Source: Sulfopaludibacter sp963835555
Lineage (GTDB): Bacteria; Acidobacteriota; Terriglobia; Bryobacterales; Bryobacteraceae
Length of the DNA stretch: 64,000 bases
Direction: 5' to 3'
NCBI GenBank assembly: GCA_963835555.1
Contig: CAWIGC010000022.1
Span: 1-64,000, forward strand
Shown: piece by piece, positions 8,639 to 17,450 of the stretch
Layout of the letters: the number at the start of each line of letters is the position of its first letter
How positions within the stretch are numbered: position 1 is the stretch's first letter
Notes under the pieces: model-generated
Seen by the model: only the letters and a program-made list of their open reading frames with translations
Databases searched by the model: none
What the model was told of the DNA's origin: nothing
Translations under genes and position numbers: made by a program

Positions 8639-9775
8639 ATGCTGAAGCTCACCTGGCCGCAAGCGGCGGCCTGGCGCGTCCGGCGCCACTATCTGGAGGA
8701 GCGCGCCCGTCCCGGCAGCATGCTCCGGGTTGCCAGCCGCCTGTGCGGATTGCACGCACAGGTGCTCTCCTGCGCGGAACTGAGCGCGTGGGTCAGGGTA
8801 GAGGGCCTGAAGCGGCAAGCCGTTCAGCGCGCGCTCTGGCAGGAGCGCACGCTGGTGAAGACCTGGGCCATGCGGGGCACGCTCCACCTGCTGCCCTCCG
8901 GCGAGTTGCCGCTGTGGCATGCAGCTCTCGGCACCAGCCCCCGGTATCTGCGACCCGCTCTCTGGCTGAAGTATTTCGGCGTGACCATGGAGCAACTCGA
9001 CGCACTGACCGAAGCCGTGGCCGCGGCGCTGGACGGCTGCGTGCTCACGCGGGAAGAACTGGCGGCCAAGTTGGGTGCGGCGGGCGCCCAGATCGGGCAG
9101 AGCAGTTGGGGCACCATTTTGAAGCCGGCGGCCTTCTCCGGCCACTTGTGCTTCGGCCCCAGCGTGGGGCAGCGGGTCCGGTTCACGCGCCCGGATACGT
9201 GGCTGGGGCCGCCTTCCAGACCGACGCCGGATCCGCAAGCGGCAACGGCGGAGGTGACGCGCCGGTTCCTTTCGGCGTACGGTCCGGCTACGGCTCACGA
9301 TTTGGCGCGCTGGTGGGGCGGCGGCGGAGTGACCGCAGCCCGGCAATGGATCGCGGCGCTGGGCGAAGAGGTCGCGCCGGTGGACGTGGAGGGAACGGGC
9401 GCCTGGATGCTGAAGACCCATCTGCGAGAGGCGCGCGAGGCCGGGCCCGGACGTTCCGTGCGCCTGCTGCCGGGCTTCGATCCATACGTGGTGGGAGCAT
9501 CGTACCACGCCGGGCGCCTGCTGCCCGCCGGCCTGCGGGGGCGCGTGTTCCGTCCTCAGGGATGGATCTCGCCGGTCCTGCTGGTGAATGGCCGCATGGA
9601 AGGCACCTGGAGGCACGAAGGGAAGGGCAGTGCGGTGGAGGTGGCGATAGAGCCCTTCGGCAGAATGCCGGCATGGGTGCGGCGCGGGGCCGCGGAAGAG
9701 GCGGAGCGGCTGGCGGCCTTTCTGGCGGGTAAGTTGAGACTGGTTATTCGGCCCGCAGCGCTTCTACCGGATTGA
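8639..9775 (+). CDS. Winged-helix DNA-binding protein (AlkZ/YcaQ-like)
   Basis: 378 residues from ATG 8639, five bases after the previous stop. The sequence resembles the HTH_42 winged-helix superfamily that includes the DNA glycosylases AlkZ and YcaQ. The N-terminal segment SRLCGLHAQVLSCAELS corresponds to the catalytic QxQ region, here HxQ, and WAMRGTLHLLPSGEL and LLPGFDPYVVG are typical family blocks. AlkZ-type enzymes unhook DNA interstrand crosslinks, and the substituted first Gln makes that activity uncertain here. Its 3' end overlaps the convergent ADOP gene by 32 bases. Confidence 0.75.
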   Translation: MLKLTWPQAAAWRVRRHYLEERARPGSMLRVASRLCGLHAQVLSCAELSAWVRVEGLKRQAVQRALWQERTLVKTWAMRGTLHLLPSGELPLWHAALGTSPRYLRPALWLKYFGVTMEQLDALTEAVAAALDGCVLTREELAAKLGAAGAQIGQSSWGTILKPAAFSGHLCFGPSVGQRVRFTRPDTWLGPPSRPTPDPQAATAEVTRRFLSAYGPATAHDLARWWGGGGVTAARQWIAALGEEVAPVDVEGTGAWMLKTHLREAREAGPGRSVRLLPGFDPYVVGASYHAGRLLPAGLRGRVFRPQGWISPVLLVNGRMEGTWRHEGKGSAVEVAIEPFGRMPAWVRRGAAEEAERLAAFLAGKLRLVIRPAALLPD

Positions 9776-12389
9776 GCGAGGCGGCACGGCGGGCGGGGAT
9801 CAGGCTGGCCAGCAGTGCCGCCGCGCCCAGCACTACGGCGACGCCTGCCAGAGTCGGGATATCCCATGTGCGCACGCCGAACAGCAACCCGCGCATCAGG
9901 CTCGCGGCGCCCACCGAACAGAGCGCGCCGATCGCCATCCCGAACGCGACCAGCCACCCGGCTTCGCGCAGGACCATCCGGTAGATAGAACGGGGCTGCG
10001 CGCCCAGAGCCATCCGAATGCCGATTTCCCGGTTCCGCTGGCTCACCGAGTAGGCCACGACGCCGTACAGGCCCACCACGCCCAGAAGCAACGCCAGCGC
10101 CGCGAAACCTCCCACGAGCCAGGCCAGGGAGCGATGCAGATAGGCCGACGGGGAGTCCTGGATTTTCGCATTCATGGTCATGCCGCGCAGGGGGACGATG
10201 GCGGGATCGATCTGGCGAATCGTTGCCGCCAGCAGCGGCAGCAGGGCCCGCTCGTCCTGCGCGGTCCGCACTGCCAGCGAGAAATAATTGTCGGGGTTCT
10301 GGTCGAAAGGAAGATAGAGGACCGGCGGGATCGGCGCATCCAAAGGACCTTCCCGGATATCGTCCACGATGCCGACGATCTGGATGAACGGCGGCTTCGG
10401 ACCGTTGCCGAGTTGCTTGCCGATGGCCTCTTCAGTCGGAAAGTAGCGCCGGGCAAAGGCGCGGTTGACGATCCCCACGTGCGGCGCGTTCGCATCGTCC
10501 GCGGCGCTGAAATAACGGCCGCGCACCAGGCTGGTTCCGAGGGTCGCAAAATAGCCGGGGCTGACGTCGCGCTCCGGAACGTCGTAATGTTCCCCGTGCC
10601 AGGGACGGCCCACCACATGGAACCAGGTGGTGTTGCCGTTGCCGCTGAGGGGGACTCCATTTTCCGCGACCGCGACCGATTTGACGCCGGGCAGAGCCTC
10701 CACGCGCGTCGTGACCAGGCGCGCCAGCGCGATGGCTTGCGGATTCTTGCCGTAGCTCTCGCTTGGGGCGTAAACCTCCATGGTGACCAGGCGGTCCGGA
10801 CGTACGCCGGTTTCCACATGCAGCAGACGATACAGGCTCTGGCCTAACAGGCCGGCTCCGGCAAGCAACACCATCGCCGTGGCTAGTTCCACCACTACCA
10901 GCCTGGAGCCGAGACGGCGCCATACTGTGCCCGCCGAACCGCGGCTGGCTTCGGCCAGGCCGCTGCGCAGTTCGGGCGACCCGATGCGCAGGCTGGGCGG
11001 CAGCGATAACAGCACGGCGGCCATGGCCGCAATGATCAGCCCCGCCGCCAAGACGCGACCGTTCAGGCCGAGGCCCTCCAGAAACGGAAGGCGCGAGAGA
11101 TAATCTTCCGAGATGAACGATTGCAGCAGCTTGATGGCCCAGGAGGCGGAGACCAGGCCGAGTGCTCCCCCGGCCGCGGCCAGCACCACGGCTTCGGTGG
11201 CGAACTGGCCCACCAGCCGTGCCGACGACGCGCCGAGCGCCGTCCGTACGGCGATCTCGCGCTGGCGGCTTTCAGACCGGACCAGCAGCAGGCCGGACAC
11301 ATTGACGGCGGCGATGAGCAGCAACAGCCCGGCGCCGCTGAGCAGGACGATGAGGATGGGGCGGACGTCGCCCACGATGCCTTCCGAGAGCAGCGTCAGA
11401 TCCGCTCCCTGATCGTAATTGGAACCGGGATACTCTTTTTCAAGCTGGCCGGCGATGGCCTTCACGTTGGCGCGCGCCGCTTGCGGAGAGACGCCGTCCC
11501 GCAGCCGCGCCACGCCAAAAATGCCGTGGCAACTCCTTCGCAAATCGCACTCACCGGAAGCGCGGAACGGAACCCAGAACGCCGCGCGTCCGACGGGAGC
11601 AAAGTGAAACTCGCGCGGCAGCACGCCGATAATGACGTACGAATCGCCATCCAGCGTGACTGCCCGCCCCAGAACATCTCGCCTGCCGCCGAACTGCTGC
11701 TGCCAGGCAGTGTAGCTGAGGAGCGTGGTACGCGGCGCGGAGGCCTGATCCTCGCCGGGATAGAAATCGCGCCCCAGCACGGGCGCCACACCCAGGGTCC
11801 GGAAGAATCCATCGGTCACGCGTGCGCCGCGCGCGGGCTGCGCGCCGGTGGGCGTACTCATGCGGTAACCGCGATTCTGATAAATGTCCAGCGAACGAAA
11901 CACCTGGTTCCGCTGCTTCCAATCCAGGTAGTCCGGGTACGAGAGATTGCTCAGCGGGAACATCGCGTTGACCTCGTAAACAGCTACCAGCCGGGCGGGG
12001 TCGCGGTAGGGCAGGGGCTTGATAAGAGCCGCGTCCACGAACGCGAAGATGGAAAGGCTGGCGCAGATTCCGAGGGCCAGGACGAAGACGGCGGTGACGG
12101 TGAATCCGGGATTCTTGTGCAACTGCCGGAGGGCAAAGCCCAGGTCCTTGCGCAGGTTGTCGATCAGGTTCAGTCCCCGCATGTCGCGGCATTCCTCCTT
12201 ACGTTGTTCCAGACCGGAGATCTCCCGGAGCGCGGCGAGACGCGCGGCGGTGGGGTTCATGCCGGCGGCGGTGTACTCTTCGATCTGCCGGTTCAGGTGA
12301 TATTCGAGTTCCTCGTCGAGTTCCTGCTCCACACCGGCGCGCCCGAACAGCGAGCGCAAGCGGAGCCGGACAATATCGGCAAGGCGCAT
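9744..12389 (-). CDS. ADOP-family MacB-like permease
   Basis: 881 residues: a cytoplasmic N-terminal domain (residues 1-80, ELDEELEYHLNRQIEEYTAAGM), then two repeated MacB-periplasmic-core plus FtsX-type permease units. The first unit begins FALRQLHKNPGFTVTAVFVLALGI; the last membrane block carries REIGIRMALGAQ and the usual ending PARRAASLNPVEALRAE. Acidobacterial duplicated orphan permeases lack a linked ATPase; their substrates are unknown. The start ATG directly follows the TGA of the PadR gene, so they form one transcription unit in which PadR probably controls its own permease. Confidence 0.92.
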   Translation of the reverse strand: MRLADIVRLRLRSLFGRAGVEQELDEELEYHLNRQIEEYTAAGMNPTAARLAALREISGLEQRKEECRDMRGLNLIDNLRKDLGFALRQLHKNPGFTVTAVFVLALGICASLSIFAFVDAALIKPLPYRDPARLVAVYEVNAMFPLSNLSYPDYLDWKQRNQVFRSLDIYQNRGYRMSTPTGAQPARGARVTDGFFRTLGVAPVLGRDFYPGEDQASAPRTTLLSYTAWQQQFGGRRDVLGRAVTLDGDSYVIIGVLPREFHFAPVGRAAFWVPFRASGECDLRRSCHGIFGVARLRDGVSPQAARANVKAIAGQLEKEYPGSNYDQGADLTLLSEGIVGDVRPILIVLLSGAGLLLLIAAVNVSGLLLVRSESRQREIAVRTALGASSARLVGQFATEAVVLAAAGGALGLVSASWAIKLLQSFISEDYLSRLPFLEGLGLNGRVLAAGLIIAAMAAVLLSLPPSLRIGSPELRSGLAEASRGSAGTVWRRLGSRLVVVELATAMVLLAGAGLLGQSLYRLLHVETGVRPDRLVTMEVYAPSESYGKNPQAIALARLVTTRVEALPGVKSVAVAENGVPLSGNGNTTWFHVVGRPWHGEHYDVPERDVSPGYFATLGTSLVRGRYFSAADDANAPHVGIVNRAFARRYFPTEEAIGKQLGNGPKPPFIQIVGIVDDIREGPLDAPIPPVLYLPFDQNPDNYFSLAVRTAQDERALLPLLAATIRQIDPAIVPLRGMTMNAKIQDSPSAYLHRSLAWLVGGFAALALLLGVVGLYGVVAYSVSQRNREIGIRMALGAQPRSIYRMVLREAGWLVAFGMAIGALCSVGAASLMRGLLFGVRTWDIPTLAGVAVVLGAAALLASLIPARRAASLNPVEALRAE

Positions 12390-12719
12390 TCAGGCGGTCC
12401 GTACAATCAGCGAGATGGCGCCGGAGAGGCGCTCCCACTGTGCGGCTTCTTGATCGAGGGCCTTGCGGCCCGCTTTGGTGAGCGTGTAATACTTGGCTCG
12501 CCGGTTGTTTTCGCTGACGGCCCATTCCGCGTGGATCCAGCCGTTTTGTTCCAGCTTATGGAGGCACGGATACAGCGCGCCCTGGCCCACCTGGAGGACA
12601 TCGCCGGACATCTGGCGGATCCGCTGGGCGATGGCCCAGCCGTGCATGGGTTCGAGCGCGATGACCGTCAGGATAAGCAGGTCGAGCGTGCCTTGTACGA
12701 GGTCTGTGGGTTTGCTCAA
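12390..12719 (-). CDS. PadR-family regulator (acidobacterial ADOP-linked type)
   Basis: 109 residues, a typical small PadR. The N-terminus (LVQGTLDLLILTVIAL, then MHGWAIAQRIRQMSGDVLQ) forms the winged helix, GALYPCLHKLEQNGWI is the recognition/wing region, and the C-terminal helix (LDQEAAQWERLSGAI) dimerises. The start is TTG 12719 with GAGAGGAG seven bases upstream. It lies between two ADOP genes: 50 bases after the first and directly abutting the second. PadR proteins are usually repressors of adjacent membrane transporters. The effector is unknown. Confidence 0.92.
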   Translation of the reverse strand: MSKPTDLVQGTLDLLILTVIALEPMHGWAIAQRIRQMSGDVLQVGQGALYPCLHKLEQNGWIHAEWAVSENNRRAKYYTLTKAGRKALDQEAAQWERLSGAISLIVRTA

Positions 12720-12769
12720 AGGCTCCTCTCAGTAACTGACAGAAGCATACGCCAGAGGGAGCGGGGTTG

Positions 12770-15346
12770 TCAATCCTGGCGCAACGCGGACACCGGATCG
12801 ATACGCGCGGCATGGCGAGCCGGTATCCAGCACGCTAGCGCGGCCACCGCCAGCAACAGTGCGGGCGCGGCAATGAAGATGAGGGGATCGGACGGCGACG
12901 TGCCATAGAGCAGGCCGGCGAGCAGGCGTGTGAGAGCCAGGGCGCCCAGGATTCCGAGCAGGACGCCGAACGAGGCCAGCCTGAGTCCCTGGCGCAGGAC
13001 GAGGGCAAGCACGCTGCTGTAGCGGGCGCCGAGGGCCATGCGCAGTCCGATTTCGTTGGTCCGCTGGGCGACGAAGTAGTGCATCAGGCCGAAGATGCCG
13101 ATGCCCGAAAGAAGCAGCGCGATGAGCGAAAACAGGCCGATCAGCGATGTCTGGAATCGCCTTTCCGCAGTCTCCGCGCCGAGTTGGCGTCCGGCGGTGG
13201 TCACGGCGAATTTGGCTACGCTCGGGTCGAGCGATTGGATCCGGCCGCGCACTGCCGCCGCCATGGCTTGCGGATCGGAAGACGTGCGCACCAGGATCTC
13301 GAGCATGTTGGCGGTGTGTTGCGCGAGCGGCAGGAAGACTTGCGGCGCCACCTGTTTCTCGAGGCCCTGACGGTGCATGTCGCCGGCGACTCCGACCACC
13401 GTGATCCACGGGCGCGCCGGCGTTCCGGGAAAGCGGAATTGCTTACCGATGGGATTCTGGTTGGGCCAGTAGGAGCGGGCGGCAGCCTCGTTGACAACCG
13501 CCACCGGCGTGGAATCGCGCTGGTCTTCCGCGGAGAAGACGCGGCCCTTTTCGAGCGGAATTCCAGCCGTCTGGAAGAAGGATCCCTCGACGGCATCCTC
13601 GCACGGGCCGGGCTGCTGCGGCAGGCGGCCTTCGATTTCGACGGCGTCCTCCGGATCGGACTGCAGGAAGGCCTCGATCGCCGCGGCCGAACGCACGCCG
13701 GGAAGAGCCTGGACCCGGTCGATGGCCTCGCGGAAATAAGCAACCTGTTGGGCTGCAGTCCGGCCCACATGAAGATCGACGCGCATCACCAAAAGGTGGT
13801 CCGGCCGGAAACCCGGATTCACGGCTAGCAGGCGGACGAAACTGGCAGTCAGGAGTCCCGCGCCGGCCAGCAGAACGAGCGCGATGGCAAATTCGCCGGT
13901 CACCAGCATATTGCGGACGCTGCGATCCGCAACTGTGGTCCACTGCCTGCCGCGGACGGGGCCGGCGCCGTTTCGCATGGCCGGCCAAAGGCCCGAGACG
14001 ATGGCCGCAAACAGGGAGAGCGCCAAAGTGAAAAGCAGAACCGGCAGATCCAGGCGGGCTTCGTTCAGGCGCGGAATCTCGCGCGGCCCGAACGTGATCA
14101 AGGCTCGTAAAGCGGCGGCGGAGAGCGCCAGCCCGAGCGTCGCGCCGGCCGCGGAGAGCACCAGGCTTTCAGTGAGGAGTTGCGCTGCCAGTGTGGCGCG
14201 GCCGGCGCCCAACGCGCGCCGCACCGAGAATTCGCGCTCCCGTGCCGACCCGCGGGCCAGCAGCAGATTGGCTACATTGATGCACGCAATCAGCAGCATC
14301 AGGAACACCGAGCCGAACAGCACGGCCAGCGGTCGCTGCACCCGTCCGGTGCTCTGCGTGCGCAGCGATACCACGCGGATGTCCGGCAGGTTGCGGCTCT
14401 CCGGGTGCTCCGCCGCCAGCCCGCGCGCGATTGCCGTCATCTCCGATTGTGCCTGCGCCCACCCAACACCGCGGCGGATCCGGCCGAGAGCGTACCAGAC
14501 GGAGAAGGAGCGCGGGCTCGGCCGGTCGCGGGCCGCCCAGTACGGGTGGGCCGTCACCGGCTCCCACACCTGCGTATCGGCGAACGGGTACAGAAACCCG
14601 GCAGGCATGATGCCGATAATGCGGGTTTTGCGCCCATCCATCAGCAGATCGGCGCCCAGCGCCTGCGCGGATCCGCCGAACTGCCGTTGCCACAACCCAT
14701 AACTGAGCACCACCACGCGCTCGCCCTGCCGCTCTTCCGCGGCCGAGAAGACGCGTCCCAGAAGCGGCGCCACTCCCAGCAGCGGAAAGAAATCCGCCTG
14801 CACCCGGGCGGATCGCATTCGTTCCGGAGGGCCGTCCTTGCTGCCCAGGAGAAAGGTCTGCCCCATGAAAAACGTCATGTCTTCGAACGTGTGGCTGCGG
14901 CTCTTCCAATCCGCGAAGTTGAGCAGCGAGACGCGCCCCTCTGCGAGCCCGTGCGCCGGGTCTTCCGACCACAGCATCGCCAGTCGGCCGGGGTCACGAT
15001 ACGGCAGCGGCCGGAGCAGCACCGCGTGAATCACGCTGAAGATTGCCGTGTTGGCGCCGATACCCAGCGCCAGCGTCAGGACGACAACGAGGGTGAAAGC
15101 CGGCCGCCGCGCGAACAGCCGCAGGGCATGGCGAACGTCGCGGGCGAGTTGTCCCGGAACTGCCACCGGCCCTCGCCGGTAGAACGCCTCGCGGCTTAAC
15201 GTGGTATTTCCGAAGGCGCGGCGCGCCGCTTGTTCCGCGGCGGCGCGCGCTTCGCGGGATTCCTGGAGTTGGTCCGCCTCGTGAGCCAGATGCGATTGGA
15301 TCTCTTCGGCGAAATCGGCGAGCGAGCGTTTCTTGCGCCTCCACAT
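12770..15346 (-). CDS. ADOP-family MacB-like permease
   Basis: 858 residues with the same architecture as the ADOP at 9744: an N-terminal cytoplasmic domain (LADFAEEIQSHLAHEADQL), then FARRPAFTLVVVLTLALGIGANTAIF and a MacB-like periplasmic core. A second transmembrane block (LIACINVANLLLARGSARERE) follows, then a repeat unit ending with NEIGLRMALGARYSSV and DPVSALRQD. It is first in an apparent operon ADOP-PadR-ADOP. The two proteins share motifs but are clearly diverged, so this is an old duplication. A hairpin at 15433-15459 lies 87 bases upstream of its start. Confidence 0.92.
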   Translation of the reverse strand: MWRRKKRSLADFAEEIQSHLAHEADQLQESREARAAAEQAARRAFGNTTLSREAFYRRGPVAVPGQLARDVRHALRLFARRPAFTLVVVLTLALGIGANTAIFSVIHAVLLRPLPYRDPGRLAMLWSEDPAHGLAEGRVSLLNFADWKSRSHTFEDMTFFMGQTFLLGSKDGPPERMRSARVQADFFPLLGVAPLLGRVFSAAEERQGERVVVLSYGLWQRQFGGSAQALGADLLMDGRKTRIIGIMPAGFLYPFADTQVWEPVTAHPYWAARDRPSPRSFSVWYALGRIRRGVGWAQAQSEMTAIARGLAAEHPESRNLPDIRVVSLRTQSTGRVQRPLAVLFGSVFLMLLIACINVANLLLARGSAREREFSVRRALGAGRATLAAQLLTESLVLSAAGATLGLALSAAALRALITFGPREIPRLNEARLDLPVLLFTLALSLFAAIVSGLWPAMRNGAGPVRGRQWTTVADRSVRNMLVTGEFAIALVLLAGAGLLTASFVRLLAVNPGFRPDHLLVMRVDLHVGRTAAQQVAYFREAIDRVQALPGVRSAAAIEAFLQSDPEDAVEIEGRLPQQPGPCEDAVEGSFFQTAGIPLEKGRVFSAEDQRDSTPVAVVNEAAARSYWPNQNPIGKQFRFPGTPARPWITVVGVAGDMHRQGLEKQVAPQVFLPLAQHTANMLEILVRTSSDPQAMAAAVRGRIQSLDPSVAKFAVTTAGRQLGAETAERRFQTSLIGLFSLIALLLSGIGIFGLMHYFVAQRTNEIGLRMALGARYSSVLALVLRQGLRLASFGVLLGILGALALTRLLAGLLYGTSPSDPLIFIAAPALLLAVAALACWIPARHAARIDPVSALRQD

Positions 15347-15432
15347 GACCTGTCTCCCCTTCGAAATTGAGGATAGAGGCTCTTGGGTAAGATGTCAACA
15401 GGAGAGCAGGGCCGTAACACTCCTACCCGCAC

Positions 15433-15459
15433 CATTCTCCTGGAAACTCCAGGAGAATG
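15433..15459. terminator. Perfect 12-bp hairpin downstream of tpiA
   Basis: CATTCTCCTGGA and TCCAGGAGAATG are perfect complements with an AAC loop. The hairpin lies 30 bases beyond the tpiA stop and 87 bases before the ADOP start, with all genes on the minus strand. No T-run follows, so it may act as a transcript-end stabiliser or an operator rather than a classic intrinsic terminator. Confidence 0.5.
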
Positions 15460-15489
15460 ATTAGGTAGAATTCCGCGATTTGTCAGTGA

Positions 15490-16239
15490 CTAAAAATTGA
15501 CGATGGAGGCGAACGATACGGAATCGAGACTGGCCCCGCCTACCAGGGAGCCGTCGATATCGGGTTGCGCCATCAGGCTCTTGACGTTGTCGCCTTTGAC
15601 GCTGCCGCCGTACAGAATGCGCACGGCTGCGGCTGCGTCTTTGCCGAACTTCCCTTCCACCTGGGCGCGGATCGTTTTGTGGGCCGCGGCGGCGATTTCG
15701 GGGGTGGCGGTCTTGCCGGTTCCGATGGCCCAAACGGGCTCATAGGCAATGATGATTTTGGCGAACTGCTGCTCGCTGAGGCCGGCGATGCCCTTTTGGA
15801 ACTGGCCAATCAGCACCGTCTCGGTGTTTCCGCTTTCGCGCTCTTCGAGCCGCTCGCCCACGCAGACGATAGGGGTCACGCCGAATTCCAGGGCCGCCTG
15901 GGTACGTTTCAGCACGGTCTCATCGGTCTCGCCGAAATACTGGCGGCGTTCGCTATGGCCGACGATGGCATGGCTGGCGCCCACGGCGTTCAGCATGGGG
16001 CCGGAGATTTCGCCGGTAAATGCGCCTTCCTTGGCCCATGCAATATTCTGCGCGCCGACATGGATATTCGATCCCTTAGCGGCGTTTACGGCCGCGGCGA
16101 GATTGGTGAAAGGAGGGCAGATCACGATCTCACAATGCTGGGACTTCTCGACCAGGGGCCGGAATTTCTCGAAGAAGACTAACGTTTCCGCGGGCGTCTT
16201 GAACATCTTCCAATTGCCCGCCATTACTGGTTTTCTCAT
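15490..16239 (-). CDS. tpiA: Triosephosphate isomerase
   Basis: 249 residues, the usual length. It interconverts dihydroxyacetone phosphate and glyceraldehyde 3-phosphate in glycolysis and gluconeogenesis. All catalytic elements are present: the Lys in AGNWKMFK (residue ~12), the His in GHSERRQYF, the Glu in AYEPVWAIGTGKTA with the mobile loop, and the phosphate-binding ILYGGSV. The start ATG overlaps the deoB stop (ATGA), so the two genes are translationally coupled. Confidence 0.97.
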   Translation of the reverse strand: MRKPVMAGNWKMFKTPAETLVFFEKFRPLVEKSQHCEIVICPPFTNLAAAVNAAKGSNIHVGAQNIAWAKEGAFTGEISGPMLNAVGASHAIVGHSERRQYFGETDETVLKRTQAALEFGVTPIVCVGERLEERESGNTETVLIGQFQKGIAGLSEQQFAKIIIAYEPVWAIGTGKTATPEIAAAAHKTIRAQVEGKFGKDAAAAVRILYGGSVKGDNVKSLMAQPDIDGSLVGGASLDSVSFASIVNF

Positions 16240-17420
16240 AGGATTTGACTCAAAAAACTGGATCCTTCCGGAATGGTAGTGCCGAAATTCGCGGCCACGG
16301 TCTGGCCGATGTCGGAGAGCGATGCGCGCAGGCCAAGATCCGCGCCGCGCCGGACGGAAACGCCGGCGGCCAGCACGGGGACGTATTCGCGCGTGTGGTC
16401 GGTGCCCGGGATGGTGGGGTCGCAACCGTGATCGGCGGTGAAGATTGCCAGGTCGCCGGGGCCCATCGCGGCTTGCAACTCGGGCAGCCAGGCGTCGAAC
16501 TGTTCCAGCGCCGCGCCGTAGCCTTGGATATCGTTGCGGTGGCCATACTGCTGATCGAAGTCCACGAGGTTGACGAAGATCAGGCCGCGGTCCATTTCCC
16601 GCATGGCTTCCAGGGTCTTGGCCATGCCGTCGGCGTTGTTTTTCGTCTTGGAGGATTCGGCAATGCCGCGGCCCAGAAAGATGTCGAAGATTTTGCCGAT
16701 GCTGTGTACCGGCGTGCCGCGCTCTTCCAGGCGGTCGAGCAGCATACCCTGGGGCGGAGGCACGGCGTAATCGTGACGGTTGGCGGTCCGTGTGAAATGG
16801 CCGGGCGCGCCGGTGAAGGGGCGCGCAATCACGCGGCCTACTTCGTGCGGCCCGGTCAGAATCTCCCGCGCGGTCTCGCAAATCTTGTACAACTCCCACA
16901 AGGGGATCACTTCTTCGTGCGCAGCGACTTGAAACACACTATCGGCCGACGTGTAGACGATGGGCGACCCGGTAAGCATGTGCTCCGCGCCCAGTTCCTG
17001 GATGATTTCGGTGCCGGAAGCCGCCTTGTTGCCCAGCGACGAACGTGCGATGCGGTGCTCGAATTCGTGCATGATTTCCGGTGGAAATCCGTGCGGGTAC
17101 AACGGGAACGGCCTGGCCAGGTGAATGCCCACCATTTCCCAATGTCCGGTGGTGGTGTCCTTGCCGGGCGAGGCCAGGGTGCAGCGGCCGTAAGCACCGG
17201 CAGGAGACGCGGCGGCGGGGATGCCCGCCAGCGGTTTGATGTTGCCCAGCCCCAGAGCGGCGAGGTGCGGCAGATTCAGGCCGCGGATGCGCGCGATGTT
17301 ACCCAGGGTGTCGCCGCCGGGAGGATCGCCAAAGCCGGCGGCATCCGGCATGGCGCCGATTCCTACGCTGTCCAAAACTATCCAGATGACTCTCTGAAAC
17401 ACAACACCTGACTGTAACAT
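16236..17420 (-). CDS. deoB: Phosphopentomutase
   Basis: 394 residues. It converts ribose 1-phosphate or deoxyribose 1-phosphate to the 5-phosphate in nucleoside salvage. Alkaline-phosphatase-superfamily metal ligands and the phosphoacceptor Thr are visible: VLDSVGIGAMPDAAGFGD, GKDTTTGHWEM, DFDQQYGHRND, TADHGCDPT and DHTREYVPVL. ATG 17420 is taken as the start; the open frame continues far upstream but antisense to the neighbouring ADOP gene, so that extension is not coding. Coupling with tpiA links deoxyribose degradation, which yields glyceraldehyde 3-phosphate, to triose metabolism. Only 30 bases separate it from the divergent ADOP. Confidence 0.95.
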   Translation of the reverse strand: MLQSGVVFQRVIWIVLDSVGIGAMPDAAGFGDPPGGDTLGNIARIRGLNLPHLAALGLGNIKPLAGIPAAASPAGAYGRCTLASPGKDTTTGHWEMVGIHLARPFPLYPHGFPPEIMHEFEHRIARSSLGNKAASGTEIIQELGAEHMLTGSPIVYTSADSVFQVAAHEEVIPLWELYKICETAREILTGPHEVGRVIARPFTGAPGHFTRTANRHDYAVPPPQGMLLDRLEERGTPVHSIGKIFDIFLGRGIAESSKTKNNADGMAKTLEAMREMDRGLIFVNLVDFDQQYGHRNDIQGYGAALEQFDAWLPELQAAMGPGDLAIFTADHGCDPTIPGTDHTREYVPVLAAGVSVRRGADLGLRASLSDIGQTVAANFGTTIPEGSSFLSQIL

Positions 17421-17450
17421 GCGTATACTTTCCCAAGGAGCTGTCTGCAG